Source: Paenibacillus sp. FSL R5-0912 (GTDB lineage Bacteria; Bacillota; Bacilli; Paenibacillales; Paenibacillaceae). Taken from it: a DNA stretch of 64,000 bases. This document shows positions 8,812 through 24,738 of the stretch, piece by piece. Both the position numbers and the translations under genes were made by a program. Under the pieces are notes generated by a model that was not told the origin of the DNA, did not search any database, and saw nothing but the letters and a program-made list of their open reading frames with translations. The stretch is taken from positions 62,001 through 126,000 of the forward strand of contig NZ_CP009282.1 in NCBI RefSeq assembly GCF_000758605.1, written 5' to 3'. Positions within the stretch are counted from its first letter, which is position 1. Each line of letters begins with the position of its first letter.

Positions 8812-10434
8812 GTGGGGATCTTAACGGCTTGGCAGGAGTGGGAACAATGGGCGGACGAAGCCTGGAGCGTTCTTCCGCTGGTCCTTCAGTCACGGCAGGA
8901 GAAAGCGGGACTGCCGGGCAGCTGGCAGAGAGCCTGGGAGATGGCTTCACCATATTCCGTGGTCCTGGAGAGCGGTAAGGGCGGACGGTATACGTATCTG
9001 GGCTTGCGTCCGGTTTCAGTCATAAAGGGCATTGGAGATACTGCGGAGCTCTACAGTCTATTTGATGCGGCTGTGGGACAGGCCCAAGCTGAACCTGAAG
9101 CTACGGAGCTGCTTCAAGGACAGCCGCTGAAAGTGCTGCAGGAGTGGATGAAGGATTATGTCTCACCCCGCGTACCGTTCGACGGGCAGCCGCCCTTTAC
9201 CGGAGGTTGTATCGGATTTCTCGGCTATGATGTAGTCCGCTCTCTGGAGAAGCTGCCGTCCTGTGCCAAGAGGGATCCCGATTTCCCGGATTATCTGTTC
9301 ATGAGGCTGGAAGAGCTGTGGATCTATGACCATCACGAGGATATTGTGTATTGTGCAGTCCATGTACCTGTTCCGGCTGTGATATCCGCTAACAGGGCTG
9401 AGCTGCACGCCATGTATCTTGATGCTGTGAGCCGTGCGGAGCGAATGCTGGAGGAGTGGCAGCGTATCATGGCACCTGCTTCTTCTGAAGCAGCTGCTGC
9501 CTCCCAGTATGCTGACATTTCCGGCCTGATTGATACTGAAGCTAGTATCACCGGAGAATGGCCGGGCATGAGCTCGGATTTCTCGCCGGAGCAATTCCAG
9601 CAGGCCGTGCTGGATGTTCAGGAATACATCCGTGCCGGCGATGTCTTCCAGGTGAACCTATCGCTGCGCCAGCAGGCGCAGCTGCAGTCCTCGCCGGAGG
9701 ATGTCTACGAGTGGCTGCGCAGACTCAACCCGTCCCCGTACATGGGGCTGCTCCGCACGCCCGGCTTCGCCCTCTCCAGCGCTTCGCCGGAGCTGCTCGT
9801 GAAGCTGCACGGGGACAAGGTCAGCGCCCGCCCCATAGCCGGTACCCGGCGCCGGGGCCACACTCCCGCGGAGGATGCCGCCATGGAGGCGGAGCTGCGC
9901 GGGAGCGAGAAGGAGATCGCCGAGCATGTTATGCTTGTCGATCTCGAGCGCAACGACATCGGCCGTGTCGCTGCGTATGGGACGGTCAGCGTGCCGGAGC
10001 TGCTGACCGTGGAGCGATACTCGCATGTGATGCATCTCGTCTCGCAGGTGGAGGGCATCGCCGCACCCGGCAAGGATGCTTACGATGTCATTGCCGCCTT
10101 ATTCCCCGGCGGCACGATTACCGGAGCGCCCAAGGTGCGCACCATGGAAATCATTGAAGAGCTGGAGCCGGTCCGCCGGGGTCCATATACTGGATCCATG
10201 GGCTGGATTGACTATAACGGCAATATGGAATTAAATATAATTATACGTACACTGGCCGTGAAGGACGGAATCGGCTACATTCAGACAGGAGCGGGTATTG
10301 TGATCGATTCGGATCCTTACCGGGAGTACCGGGAATGCCACAACAAAGCCAAAGCGGTAGTGAAAGCGATTCTCTGCAGTGAACGCGAGCAGGAATTGCG
10401 GACTACCTCCGGCACAGAAGGAGGAAGCTTTTAA
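8812..10434 (+). CDS. pabB: Aminodeoxychorismate synthase component I (PabB)
   Basis: Chorismate-utilising subunit that adds ammonia from PabA to chorismate, giving 4-amino-4-deoxychorismate for p-aminobenzoate and folate. 540 residues: an anthranilate-synthase-like N-terminal domain followed by the chorismate-binding domain ([68 protein letters not shown]). Sequence alone is TrpE-like; the pabA-pabC-fol context decides for PabB. The start is GTG 8812, 7 nt after AGGGGG; an ATG at 8810 is out of frame, and an upstream in-frame extension would run through the leader repeats. Stop overlaps pabA (TAATG). Confidence 0.93.
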   Translation: MGILTAWQEWEQWADEAWSVLPLVLQSRQEKAGLPGSWQRAWEMASPYSVVLESGKGGRYTYLGLRPVSVIKGIGDTAELYSLFDAAVGQAQAEPEATELLQGQPLKVLQEWMKDYVSPRVPFDGQPPFTGGCIGFLGYDVVRSLEKLPSCAKRDPDFPDYLFMRLEELWIYDHHEDIVYCAVHVPVPAVISANRAELHAMYLDAVSRAERMLEEWQRIMAPASSEAAAASQYADISGLIDTEASITGEWPGMSSDFSPEQFQQAVLDVQEYIRAGDVFQVNLSLRQQAQLQSSPEDVYEWLRRLNPSPYMGLLRTPGFALSSASPELLVKLHGDKVSARPIAGTRRRGHTPAEDAAMEAELRGSEKEIAEHVMLVDLERNDIGRVAAYGTVSVPELLTVERYSHVMHLVSQVEGIAAPGKDAYDVIAALFPGGTITGAPKVRTMEIIEELEPVRRGPYTGSMGWIDYNGNMELNIIIRTLAVKDGIGYIQTGAGIVIDSDPYREYRECHNKAKAVVKAILCSEREQELRTTSGTEGGSF

Positions 10435-11015
10435 TGATCTTGGTCATCGATAATTATGATTCCTTTACGTATAACCTGGTGCAATATCTGGGGGAGCTGG
10501 GGGAGGACGTTAAGGTATCCCGTAACGATGAGATCAGTATTCAGGAGATTGAAGCCCTGGCACCGGATCATATTTTGATCTCTCCGGGACCCTGTACACC
10601 CAATGAGGCAGGCATCAGTCTGGAGCTGCTGCAGCATTTCAAAGGAGTCATCCCGATCTTTGGTGTATGCCTCGGCCATCAGGCCATCGGACAAGCCTTC
10701 GGCGGTAATGTGATCCGGGCAGAACGCCTGATGCACGGCAAAACCTCGCCGATTCACCATAAGGGCACCTCTGTCTTCGAAGGACTGGAGTCCCCGTTTA
10801 CAGCAACACGATATCATTCCTTGATTGTAGAACGTGAGAGTCTGCCGGATTGCCTGGAGATTACTGCAGAAACGGCCGAAGGCGAGATTATGGCCCTGCG
10901 CCATAAGGAATACCCAATCGAAGGCGTGCAGTTCCATCCCGAGTCGATCATTACCGATCATGGACATACGATGCTGCGCAATTTCCTGAAACGGAGAGCC
11001 GGAGAACCGGCATGA
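10434..11015 (+). CDS. pabA: Glutamine amidotransferase PabA (may also serve as TrpG)
   Basis: Class I glutaminase that supplies ammonia to PabB. 193 residues. Catalytic Cys in [15 protein letters not shown], catalytic His-Glu in GVQFHPESI, oxyanion motif [11 protein letters not shown]. In Bacillus this subunit is shared with anthranilate synthase, so it may also act in tryptophan synthesis; no trp genes are in the window. Start overlaps pabB, stop overlaps pabC (ATGA): tightly coupled translation. Confidence 0.95.
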   Translation: MILVIDNYDSFTYNLVQYLGELGEDVKVSRNDEISIQEIEALAPDHILISPGPCTPNEAGISLELLQHFKGVIPIFGVCLGHQAIGQAFGGNVIRAERLMHGKTSPIHHKGTSVFEGLESPFTATRYHSLIVERESLPDCLEITAETAEGEIMALRHKEYPIEGVQFHPESIITDHGHTMLRNFLKRRAGEPA

Positions 11016-11893
11016 AATATATAGGACTTAACAATAAAGCAGTCGACGCCAAAGACGCCGTGGTCTCCGCCCTGGATCACGGCTTTTTGTACGGAATGGG
11101 TCTGTTTGAGACCTTCCGCACCTACGGGGGGGAGCCCTTTCTGCTGCAGAGGCATCTTGACCGGATGGCAGAGGGCTGCCGGCAGCTGGGTATTCCCTTT
11201 GCGCCGGATGTGCAGCAGCTGCTGGAATGGATTCGGCTTATAATGGACAAGAATGAGCTTAGCGAGGCTTATGTCCGCTATACAGTTACAGCCGGTGAAG
11301 ATATCCTCGGGCTGCCGGCAGGAGATTACAAGCAGCCTAATCAGCTGCTGTATATCAAAGCGCTGCCGGAACTGCCGGACAGCCTGTATAGCGAAGGCAA
11401 AGAACTGCAACTGCTGCATCACCGGCGGAATACCCCGGAAGGCCCTGTACGGCTGAAGTCGCTGCATTATATGAACAACATTCTGGCCAAGCGTGAGCTG
11501 GCCGGATACCCGTCTTCGTCTAGAGGAGCAGAGGGGTTGATGCTGACGGCAGCGGGCGACATATCCGAGGGAATCGTGAGCAACATCTTTTTCGCCGCAG
11601 ATAACCGGCTCTATACCCCCGATATAGCTACAGGCATTCTCCCCGGAATTACCCGGGAAATGGTGCTGGAGCTGGCAGCATCCGCAGGGCTCCATCCAGA
11701 ACAAGGCTTTTACCGCTGGGAGCAGCTTGAGGCTGCTGACGAAATTTTCCTAACCAATTCGGTGCAGGAGATTGTACCGGTAACGGCTCTCTGGAACGGG
11801 GACCGGCGGATAAAGATAGGCAGCGGGCGCTGCGGAGAACGGACAAATGCAATCCTGAAGCTTTACAGAGAAAGGGCGGGGGGGCTGGAATGA
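11012..11893 (+). CDS. pabC: Aminodeoxychorismate lyase PabC
   Basis: PLP fold-type IV enzyme that splits 4-amino-4-deoxychorismate into p-aminobenzoate and pyruvate. 293 residues. Motifs of the branched-chain aminotransferase/ADC lyase family: [19 protein letters not shown] near the N-terminus, the PLP lysine in [16 protein letters not shown], the [10 protein letters not shown] block and TGILPGITR, then [16 protein letters not shown]-amino acid aminotransferase is the main alternative, but the position between pabA and folP settles it. Overlaps both neighbours by 4 bp. Confidence 0.93.
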   Translation: MKYIGLNNKAVDAKDAVVSALDHGFLYGMGLFETFRTYGGEPFLLQRHLDRMAEGCRQLGIPFAPDVQQLLEWIRLIMDKNELSEAYVRYTVTAGEDILGLPAGDYKQPNQLLYIKALPELPDSLYSEGKELQLLHHRRNTPEGPVRLKSLHYMNNILAKRELAGYPSSSRGAEGLMLTAAGDISEGIVSNIFFAADNRLYTPDIATGILPGITREMVLELAASAGLHPEQGFYRWEQLEAADEIFLTNSVQEIVPVTALWNGDRRIKIGSGRCGERTNAILKLYRERAGGLE

Positions 11894-12747
11894 AGCCGGT
11901 AATATATAAACGGACCTACCGATGCGGAAGCGGCAGGCTGATTTTAGGCGAACGGACCCTGATCATGGGTATCCTCAATGTGACGCCGGACTCTTTTTCC
12001 GATGGGGGATTATGGACAGACCCGGATAGAGCGGTAGAGCATGCACTGCGAATGGCAGCCGAAGGTGCCGATATTATTGATATAGGCGGAGAGTCAACGC
12101 GTCCCGGTCATCAGCCGGTAGGAGTTGAGGATGAGTTGGAACGCGTACTGCCCGTTATCGAGAGCATCCACCGTGCCGCGCCTCATCTGCCGCTATCTAT
12201 AGACACCTACAAAGCGGAAGTAGCGCGCCGTGCGATTCAGGCAGGTGCCCATATCATTAACGATGTCTGGGGAGCCAAAGCAGATCCGCAGATGGCGGCA
12301 GTTGCCGCACAGGCGGGTTGTCCGATTATCCTGATGCATAACCGCCATGACCGCAATTATCAGGAATTGATCAGCGATATGACGGAGGATTTAACCGCGA
12401 GTATTAACCTTGCCCTGACAGCCGGAGTAGAGCCGCAGAATATCATTCTCGATCCCGGAATCGGCTTTGCCAAGGATTATACGGAGAATCTACAGGCAAT
12501 GATGGGCCTGGATGTACTGGGGGAGCTTGGGTATCCGCTGCTGCTGGCCACTTCGCGCAAAAAATTCATCCGTACCGCACTCGATTTGCCGGCGGATGAT
12601 GTTGTGGAAGGGACCGCTGCTACGGTCGCTTTCGGAATTGCCCAGGGCTGCCAGATCGTGCGGGTGCATGATGTCTCTTTAATCAAACGTACGGTAGATA
12701 TGTGCGATGCCATGTTGTATGCCGCAGCACCTGTGGTGCGTGAATAG
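11890..12747 (+). CDS. folP: Dihydropteroate synthase
   Basis: Joins p-aminobenzoate to the pterin pyrophosphate made by FolK; target of sulfonamides. 285 residues, TIM barrel. Motifs: MGILNVTPDSFSDGG (residues 25-39), DIGGESTRPGHQPV, INDVWG, ILMHNRH, ILDPGIGFAKDYTEN and LLATSRKKFI. Overlaps pabC by ATGA. Its place puts p-aminobenzoate supply and use in one transcript. Confidence 0.97.
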   Translation: MKPVIYKRTYRCGSGRLILGERTLIMGILNVTPDSFSDGGLWTDPDRAVEHALRMAAEGADIIDIGGESTRPGHQPVGVEDELERVLPVIESIHRAAPHLPLSIDTYKAEVARRAIQAGAHIINDVWGAKADPQMAAVAAQAGCPIILMHNRHDRNYQELISDMTEDLTASINLALTAGVEPQNIILDPGIGFAKDYTENLQAMMGLDVLGELGYPLLLATSRKKFIRTALDLPADDVVEGTAATVAFGIAQGCQIVRVHDVSLIKRTVDMCDAMLYAAAPVVRE

Positions 12748-12777
12748 ACTATTTTCAAGAGAAGGCAGGTACCCTAG

Positions 12778-13140
12778 ATGGATAAAATGAAGCTGCACCG
12801 CATGGAATACTATGGATATCACGGTGTGTTTGAAGAGGAGCGCAAGCTGGGCCAGCGTTATTATGTGGATTTGGAGCTCGAGCTTGATTTGCAGGGAGCG
12901 GGTCTCTCTGATGATCTGGAGCTAACCGTGAATTATGCCGAAGTACATTTCTTGGTCAAAAAAATTGTCGAAACAAAGTCCTTCAAGCTGATTGAGGCTT
13001 TGGCAGAATATATTGCATCCGCAGTACTGGACACTTATACTGTTATCAATGCAGTAACCGTCAAGGTGACGAAACCGCATCCGCCATTCGATATTCATTT
13101 TCAGGGAGTGACCGTAGAACTGCGCCGGACGAGAAAGTGA
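12778..13140 (+). CDS. folB: Dihydroneopterin aldolase
   Basis: Cleaves 7,8-dihydroneopterin to 6-hydroxymethyl-dihydropterin and glycolaldehyde. 120 residues, normal. Signatures: YYGYHGVFEEERKLGQRYYVD at the N-terminus (glutamate of the pterin site), NYAEV, KSFKLIEALAEYIA and KVTKPHPPFDI with the catalytic lysine. Lies 30 nt after folP and 9 nt before folK. Confidence 0.97.
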   Translation: MDKMKLHRMEYYGYHGVFEEERKLGQRYYVDLELELDLQGAGLSDDLELTVNYAEVHFLVKKIVETKSFKLIEALAEYIASAVLDTYTVINAVTVKVTKPHPPFDIHFQGVTVELRRTRK

Positions 13141-13149
13141 GACAGAGTC

Positions 13150-13701
13150 ATGAATATACATTCTACCTCTGAGGCATCAGAGGCTTATATTGCTTTAGGG
13201 GCTAATTTGGGCGACCGCGAAGGAACGCTGAGAGAAGCTTTGAACCAGCTGGACCGGCATGAAGAGATTGAAGTTCTACGCACCTCATCGGTATACGAGA
13301 CCGAGCCGGTGGGTTATCTGGATCAGCCCCAGTTTCTTAATATGGCTGCGGCTCTGCGTACTACGCTTGCTCCGGAGGCTCTGCTTCATGTGATGCTGGA
13401 GACAGAAACCCGGTTAGGCCGTGTACGTGATATCCGCTATGGGCCGAGAACGGTGGATTTGGATTTGCTTTGGGTAGAGGGGTTGAGCCTGGATACACCG
13501 GACTTAACGCTGCCGCATCCCCGGATGCTGGAGCGTGCGTTTGTGCTCTTACCGCTTAGTGATATCGTTTCGCAGAATGAAGAGTCTTCCGGATTCCGCG
13601 GCTTAATTACAACAGCGCTTCAAGACATAGACGGAAAGGAAGGAATTCGCTTGTGGACAACAAACGTATGGGACGGCGGGTTAGGGCGTTCCGAAAGCTG
13701 A
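13150..13701 (+). CDS. folK: 6-hydroxymethyl-7,8-dihydropterin pyrophosphokinase
   Basis: Transfers pyrophosphate from ATP to hydroxymethyl-dihydropterin, making the FolP substrate. 183 residues. Motifs: AYIALGANLGDREGTLREAL, SSVYETEPVGYLDQPQFLN, and RDIRYGPRTVDLDLLW, with the metal-binding Asp pair, then LPHPRMLERAFVL. The last 49 bp overlap the start of the small HTH gene in another frame. Confidence 0.97.
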   Translation: MNIHSTSEASEAYIALGANLGDREGTLREALNQLDRHEEIEVLRTSSVYETEPVGYLDQPQFLNMAAALRTTLAPEALLHVMLETETRLGRVRDIRYGPRTVDLDLLWVEGLSLDTPDLTLPHPRMLERAFVLLPLSDIVSQNEESSGFRGLITTALQDIDGKEGIRLWTTNVWDGGLGRSES

Positions 13702-13862
13702 AGGGCTACACTCAGCAGGAGTTGGCGGATTCTGTCGGAATATCCTTGGCCGTGCTTGGTGCGGTCGAGCGGGGTAATAGACGTTTGGAAGATCAAATTT
13801 TAAATAAAATTGCGGATTTCCTGGGAGTTACGGTCGATGAACTAGCCAACCCGGCTACGTGA
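13653..13862 (+). CDS. Small XRE/Cro-type helix-turn-helix protein (YazB-like)
   Basis: 69 residues, almost entirely one HTH_3 domain: FRKLKGYTQQELADSVGISLAVLGAVERGNR, then NKIADFLGVTVDELANP. Start GTG 13653, preceded by AAGGAAGG about 13 nt upstream; the beginning overlaps folK by 49 bp. B. subtilis has the same gene (yazB) between folK and the dus gene, so this is a conserved passenger of the folate operon. Its targets are unknown. Its position suggests it could regulate its own operon; there is no direct evidence. Confidence 0.88.
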   Translation: MDNKRMGRRVRAFRKLKGYTQQELADSVGISLAVLGAVERGNRRLEDQILNKIADFLGVTVDELANPAT

Positions 13863-13901
13863 GCTCCTCAAGCTGATCCACAATATAAGGAAGTGATTCG
13901 T

Positions 13902-14918
13902 ATGTTGAAGATTGGTGATATTGAGATGAAGAACCAGGTGGTATTGGCCCCTATGGCCGGCGTGTGTAATCCTGCGTTTCGTCTGATTGCCAAGGAATTC
14001 GGGACGGGTCTAGTCTGTGCCGAAATGGTGAGCGGCAAAGCTATTGTGCATGGCAATGCGCGTACCCGTGAGATGCTGTTTGTGGATGAGCGCGAGAAAC
14101 CGCTGAGTCTGCAGATTTTTGGGGGAGACCGCGAGTCGCTGGTTGATGCAGCCAGAATCGTGGATCAAGAAACGAACGCTGATATCATTGACATTAATAT
14201 GGGCTGTCCGGTGCCGAAGGTGACGAAATGTGATGCCGGAGCGCGCTGGCTGCTGAATCCGGACAAGATTTATGAAATGGTATCTGCCGTTGTGGATGCC
14301 GTGGATAAACCTGTGACGGTGAAGATGCGCATCGGCTGGGACAGCGAGCATATCTTTGTCGAAGAGAATGCACGTGCAGTGGAGCGTGCCGGAGGCAAGG
14401 CAGTCAGTGTTCATGGCCGCACCCGCGAGCAGCTCTATACAGGGCATGCCGACTGGAAGTATATCCGGATGGCCAAAGAAGCTGTGTCCATTCCGGTCAT
14501 CGGCAATGGTGATGTGAATACGCCTGAAGATGCGCGGGCGATGCTGGATCAGACCGGCTGCGACGGCGTAATGATCGGGCGGGGGGCGCTGGGCAACCCG
14601 TGGATGCTGTACCGGACCATTCAGTACTTGAGTACCGGAGAGCTGATACCTGAACCGGACGCTGAAGAGAAAATCAAGGTGGCCATTCTTCACATGGACC
14701 GTCTGATCGCCCTTAAGGGTGAGGCGGTGGCGGTCCGCGAAATGCGCAAGCATCTGGCTTGGTATTTGAAGGGCCTTAAGTCAGCCGCACGGGTGAAGGA
14801 CATTATTATGGAAGAAACGAAACGTGACGAGATGGTGCGGATTTTGAGTGATTTTGTCGTTCAGCTTAAGGACGAAGAAGTGCAAGAAGGCGCAGATATC
14901 GCTCTTTCGGCCGTTTAA
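13902..14918 (+). CDS. dusB: tRNA-dihydrouridine synthase (DusB-type)
   Basis: FMN enzyme that reduces uridines in the tRNA D-loop. 338 residues. Motifs: [15 protein letters not shown] (FMN-binding), [26 protein letters not shown] with the catalytic cysteine, [28 protein letters not shown] and [14 protein letters not shown] 13902 is used because AAGGAAGTGAT precedes it; an in-frame GTG at 13893 lies inside that site. B. subtilis also has a dus gene between yazB and lysS. Confidence 0.95.
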   Translation: MLKIGDIEMKNQVVLAPMAGVCNPAFRLIAKEFGTGLVCAEMVSGKAIVHGNARTREMLFVDEREKPLSLQIFGGDRESLVDAARIVDQETNADIIDINMGCPVPKVTKCDAGARWLLNPDKIYEMVSAVVDAVDKPVTVKMRIGWDSEHIFVEENARAVERAGGKAVSVHGRTREQLYTGHADWKYIRMAKEAVSIPVIGNGDVNTPEDARAMLDQTGCDGVMIGRGALGNPWMLYRTIQYLSTGELIPEPDAEEKIKVAILHMDRLIALKGEAVAVREMRKHLAWYLKGLKSAARVKDIIMEETKRDEMVRILSDFVVQLKDEEVQEGADIALSAV

Positions 14919-14994
14919 TTCCCTGATTTGCCGCGTTGTCAGACCCGTCCCTGCCTGCATTATTGAATATCGCTAAACATTATATGGGGCGTCA

Positions 14995-15023
14995 TTGACA
15001 TTTTGTAGCGGTTCCAATATAAT
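14995..15023 (+). promoter_or_regulatory. greA promoter, perfect sigma-A consensus
   Basis: TTGACA at 14995-15000, exactly 17 bp, TATAAT at 15018-15023. Both hexamers match the consensus completely. It gives a leader of about 115 nt before greA. Confidence 0.88.
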
Positions 15024-15057
15024 TTCACAGTATAAAATCGCCGTTACAGCAGGAGCA

Positions 15058-15141
15058 ATGGAGAAGGAGGGTTCTGTTCCCTCCGGATTCGCATATAGTA
15101 TGGTGTTTTCAATAAATGTATACGACAGGAGAATCGGTTGA
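15058..15141 (+). CDS. Possible 27-codon leader ORF upstream of greA
   Basis: Open frame ATG 15058 to TGA 15141, ending one base before the greA ATG (15143), so translation could be coupled. AGGAG lies at 15051-15055, only 2 nt before the ATG, which is poor spacing. The frame contains the hairpin GGAGGG (15066-15071) / CCCTCC (15079-15084). The peptide matches no family I know. It may be a leader peptide or chance. Confidence 0.25.
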   Translation: MEKEGSVPSGFAYSMVFSINVYDRRIG

Positions 15142-15142
15142 G

Positions 15143-15622
15143 ATGAGCGATAAAGAAGTCATCCTTACACCGGACGGACTTAAGCGTCTGGAAGAAGAAC
15201 TGGAGACCCTCAAATCCGTAAAACGCCGCGAGGTAGCGGAACGTATTAAAGTGGCCATCGGCTACGGAGATATCAGTGAAAACTCGGAATATGAAGACGC
15301 GAAGAATGAGCAGGCCTTTATCGAAGGACGTGTTCTGACTTTGGAGAAGATGCTACGCAACGCGCGTATCATTAATAGTGATGAGATTGTGACAGATGTA
15401 GTAAGCATCGGGGTTACAGTGAACGTTGAGGATATGGAGTACGGAGACGTTATGGAATATACAATCGTCGGAACCGCCGAATCCGATCCGCTGAATAATA
15501 AAATCTCCAATGAGAGCCCGGTTGGCAGAGCCATCATCGGTAAGAAGATTGGTACCATTGTGGATGTAAGTGTCCCTGCAGGCGTCATTCAATATAAAAT
15601 TCTTGATATCAAAATGAAGTAA
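15143..15622 (+). CDS. greA: Transcription elongation factor GreA
   Basis: Rescues backtracked RNA polymerase by stimulating transcript cleavage. 159 residues, normal. N-terminal coiled coil with the acidic tip ([21 protein letters not shown]) and C-terminal FKBP-like domain ([19 protein letters not shown]). ATG 15143 gives the usual [12 protein letters not shown] start, with AGGAG 11 nt upstream; an in-frame ATG at 15116 has no ribosome site. It has its own strong promoter and a terminator, so it is a single-gene unit between dusB and lysS. Confidence 0.97.
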   Translation: MSDKEVILTPDGLKRLEEELETLKSVKRREVAERIKVAIGYGDISENSEYEDAKNEQAFIEGRVLTLEKMLRNARIINSDEIVTDVVSIGVTVNVEDMEYGDVMEYTIVGTAESDPLNNKISNESPVGRAIIGKKIGTIVDVSVPAGVIQYKILDIKMK

Positions 15623-15632
15623 GATGGATCCG

Positions 15633-15657
15633 AAAGCTTCCTTAGGGGAGCTTTTTT
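15633..15657 (+). terminator. Intrinsic terminator after greA
   Basis: Short hairpin AAAGCT..CC / GG..AGCTTT followed by six T. Confidence 0.8.
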
Positions 15658-15658
15658 C

Positions 15659-15788
15659 AAAAGTTAAGAATTTATAGGCTTCGCGCAACGTATAACAACC
15701 GAAAAATATGGGTGAACACATACAGCTTATATTTTGTACTGGAACGGACTGTCCCCTTGGTATGAGGGCGGAGCCGTTTCTTCTTTTG
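15659..15788 (+). repeat. Dispersed palindromic repeat, copy A (before lysS)
   Basis: Two parts. The left segment 15659-15688 (AAAAG-TAAGAATT-AT-GGCTTC-CGCAA) recurs almost identically at 55850-55879. The right part 15741-15780 is a hairpin with arms GGAACGG / CCGTTTC and inner GTCCCC / GAGGGCGGA, followed by TTCTTCTTTT. The same hairpin core is found at 55904-55944 and 59615-59656. The T-rich tail makes it terminator-like. It fills the gap before lysS, and no clear lysS promoter was found. Confidence 0.6.
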
Positions 15789-15802
15789 TATACCGTGAGT
15801 AA

Positions 15803-17332
<1,530 letters not shown>

Positions 17333-17360
17333 ATAATTATCTGATTCTTAACCATAATAT

Positions 17361-17393
17361 CCAAGGGAGCTGCACAAGCAGTTTCCTTGGAAC
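17361..17393 (+). other. Hairpin between lysS and the rRNA promoters
   Basis: Imperfect stem CCAAGG-GA-GCTG / CAG-TTT-CCTTGG without a clear T-run. Possibly the 3' end of the lysS transcript; weak as a terminator. Confidence 0.4.
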
Positions 17394-17423
17394 AATGGTT
17401 GAAGGGTTAATTGAAATAAATGC

Positions 17424-17452
17424 TTGCAAAAAGAATCTATACATGATATATT
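17424..17452 (+). promoter_or_regulatory. rRNA operon promoter P1
   Basis: TTGCAA at 17424-17429, 17-bp spacer, TATATT at 17447-17452. First of two tandem promoters before 16S, an arrangement common for Bacillus rRNA operons. Confidence 0.8.
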
Positions 17453-17509
17453 CTATTTCTGGCCGCGAAACATCAACGCCGAGCTCGAAAAGAAGTTGAA
17501 AAAAAGAGC

Positions 17510-17538
17510 TTGCATTGATCGGTTGGATGTGATATATT
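17510..17538 (+). promoter_or_regulatory. rRNA operon promoter P2
   Basis: TTGCAT at 17510-17515, 17-bp spacer, TATATT at 17533-17538. The -10 is the same as in P1 and the -35 differs by one base, 86 bp apart. Confidence 0.8.
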
Positions 17539-17699
17539 ATAAGAGTTGCTGGTGACGCGGTAGTCGTCGCTGACAACGAGCTTGATCTTTGAAAACTGAA
17601 CAACGAGTGAGTGGGAGATCGCTTCGGCGAGATCCAAAAAAGAGAATGAAAATTCTCGTCAGATGTTTCAAAATGAGCAATCGCTCTTTCTAAAACCAA
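17539..17699 (+). other. rRNA leader with 16S processing stem
   Basis: Contains CAACGAGTGAGTG (17601-17613), the exact complement of CACTCACTCGTTG at 19333-19345 after 16S. The two strands would form a 13-bp stalk enclosing 16S, the usual kind of RNase III precursor site. The segment TGAAAACTG near 17590 also recurs in the 16S-23S spacer. Confidence 0.75.
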
Positions 17700-22521
<4,822 letters not shown>

Positions 22522-22649
22522 TTTCTTAGAGCGCAGATTCGTTTCGGATTCAGTTTTCAGGCGATCAAGCCTGTACGCCATGAAATTCATTCACACATCC
22601 GTGATGAACCGAATTTCAAGCGGCAGCGTCTGTTTCACAGACGCATGTT

Positions 22650-22766
22650 TGGTGGCGATAGCGGAGGGGTTCCACGCGTACCCATCCCGAACACGACCGT
22701 TAAGCCCTCCAGCGCCGATGGTACTTGGACCGAAGGGTCCTGGGAGAGTAGGACGCCGCCAAGCAC
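22650..22766 (+). rRNA. 5S ribosomal RNA
   Basis: About 117 nt from TGGTGGCGATAGCGGAGGGG to GGACGCCGCCAAGC; the two ends pair as the 5S terminal helix. Internal CACGCGTACCCATCCCGAAC is the conserved loop B/C region. No tRNA genes follow. Confidence 0.96.
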
Positions 22767-22771
22767 ATGAG

Positions 22772-22802
22772 CCATTGTTGAGCAATCGACAATGGTTTTT
22801 TT
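22772..22802 (+). terminator. rRNA operon terminator
   Basis: Stem CCATTGT (22772-22778) / ACAATGG (22789-22795) followed by seven T. Confidence 0.9.
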
Positions 22803-22951
22803 GTATACTTTTATACATGGAAAATGCATAGACGTTACGGTGTTAAATTATGGATGATTATATAATCTGTCCACTGTACACGGACTTTAGTCCAAGAATT
22901 CGCTTACCCGGAGCAAGATTTCTTAATACCTTATCAGAAGATGTAATATTC

Positions 22952-22980
22952 TTGACAGGCCAAAAGCCCTTTGCTAAGAT
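22952..22980 (+). promoter_or_regulatory. guaB promoter
   Basis: TTGACA at 22952-22957, 17-bp spacer, TAAGAT at 22975-22980. The expected first base is A or T near 22987, not G. About 165 nt of leader follow. The 150 bases between the rRNA terminator and this promoter hold nothing else that I can support. Confidence 0.75.
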
Positions 22981-23039
22981 AGCTCTAATATATTTTTGGA
23001 CAAGCATCTCAAACCTTAACTGAAGACACTATTATGTAT

Positions 23040-23096
23040 AACTCCCAAGCCTTTACCGCTGTCTATCGGGTATGGACTTGAAGCAGGAGTTTTTTT
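23040..23096 (+). terminator. Intrinsic terminator inside the guaB leader (candidate attenuator)
   Basis: Outer stem AACTCC (23040-23045) / GGAGTT (23086-23091), inner stem with AAGCC..TACC pairing GGTA..GG..CTT, then a run of seven T (23090-23096). It lies between the guaB promoter and guaB, so it can control read-through. It does not fit the purine riboswitch; what controls it is unknown. Confidence 0.65.
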
Positions 23097-23104
23097 ATTC
23101 ATAA

Positions 23105-24610
<1,506 letters not shown>

Positions 24611-24636
24611 ACCGGGAAGAATCGCATATTTTTGCG

Positions 24637-24674
24637 GACAGGCAGGACTAAATTCGTCCTGTCTGTCTTTTTTT
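24637..24674 (+). terminator. Intrinsic terminator after guaB
   Basis: Twelve-base arms GACAGGCAGGAC (24637-24648) / GTCCTGTCTGTC (24656-24667) and seven T. Confidence 0.9.
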
Positions 24675-24738
24675 GCAGATACCCCTGTGTTAGAATAGAA
24701 CAAGCACTGATCTGAGGATTAAAGGAGAGTAGTAATCA

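Noticed and set aside
9558..10157. 199-codon frame inside pabB
   Set aside because: Same-strand shadow in another frame within the GC-rich chorismate-binding domain.
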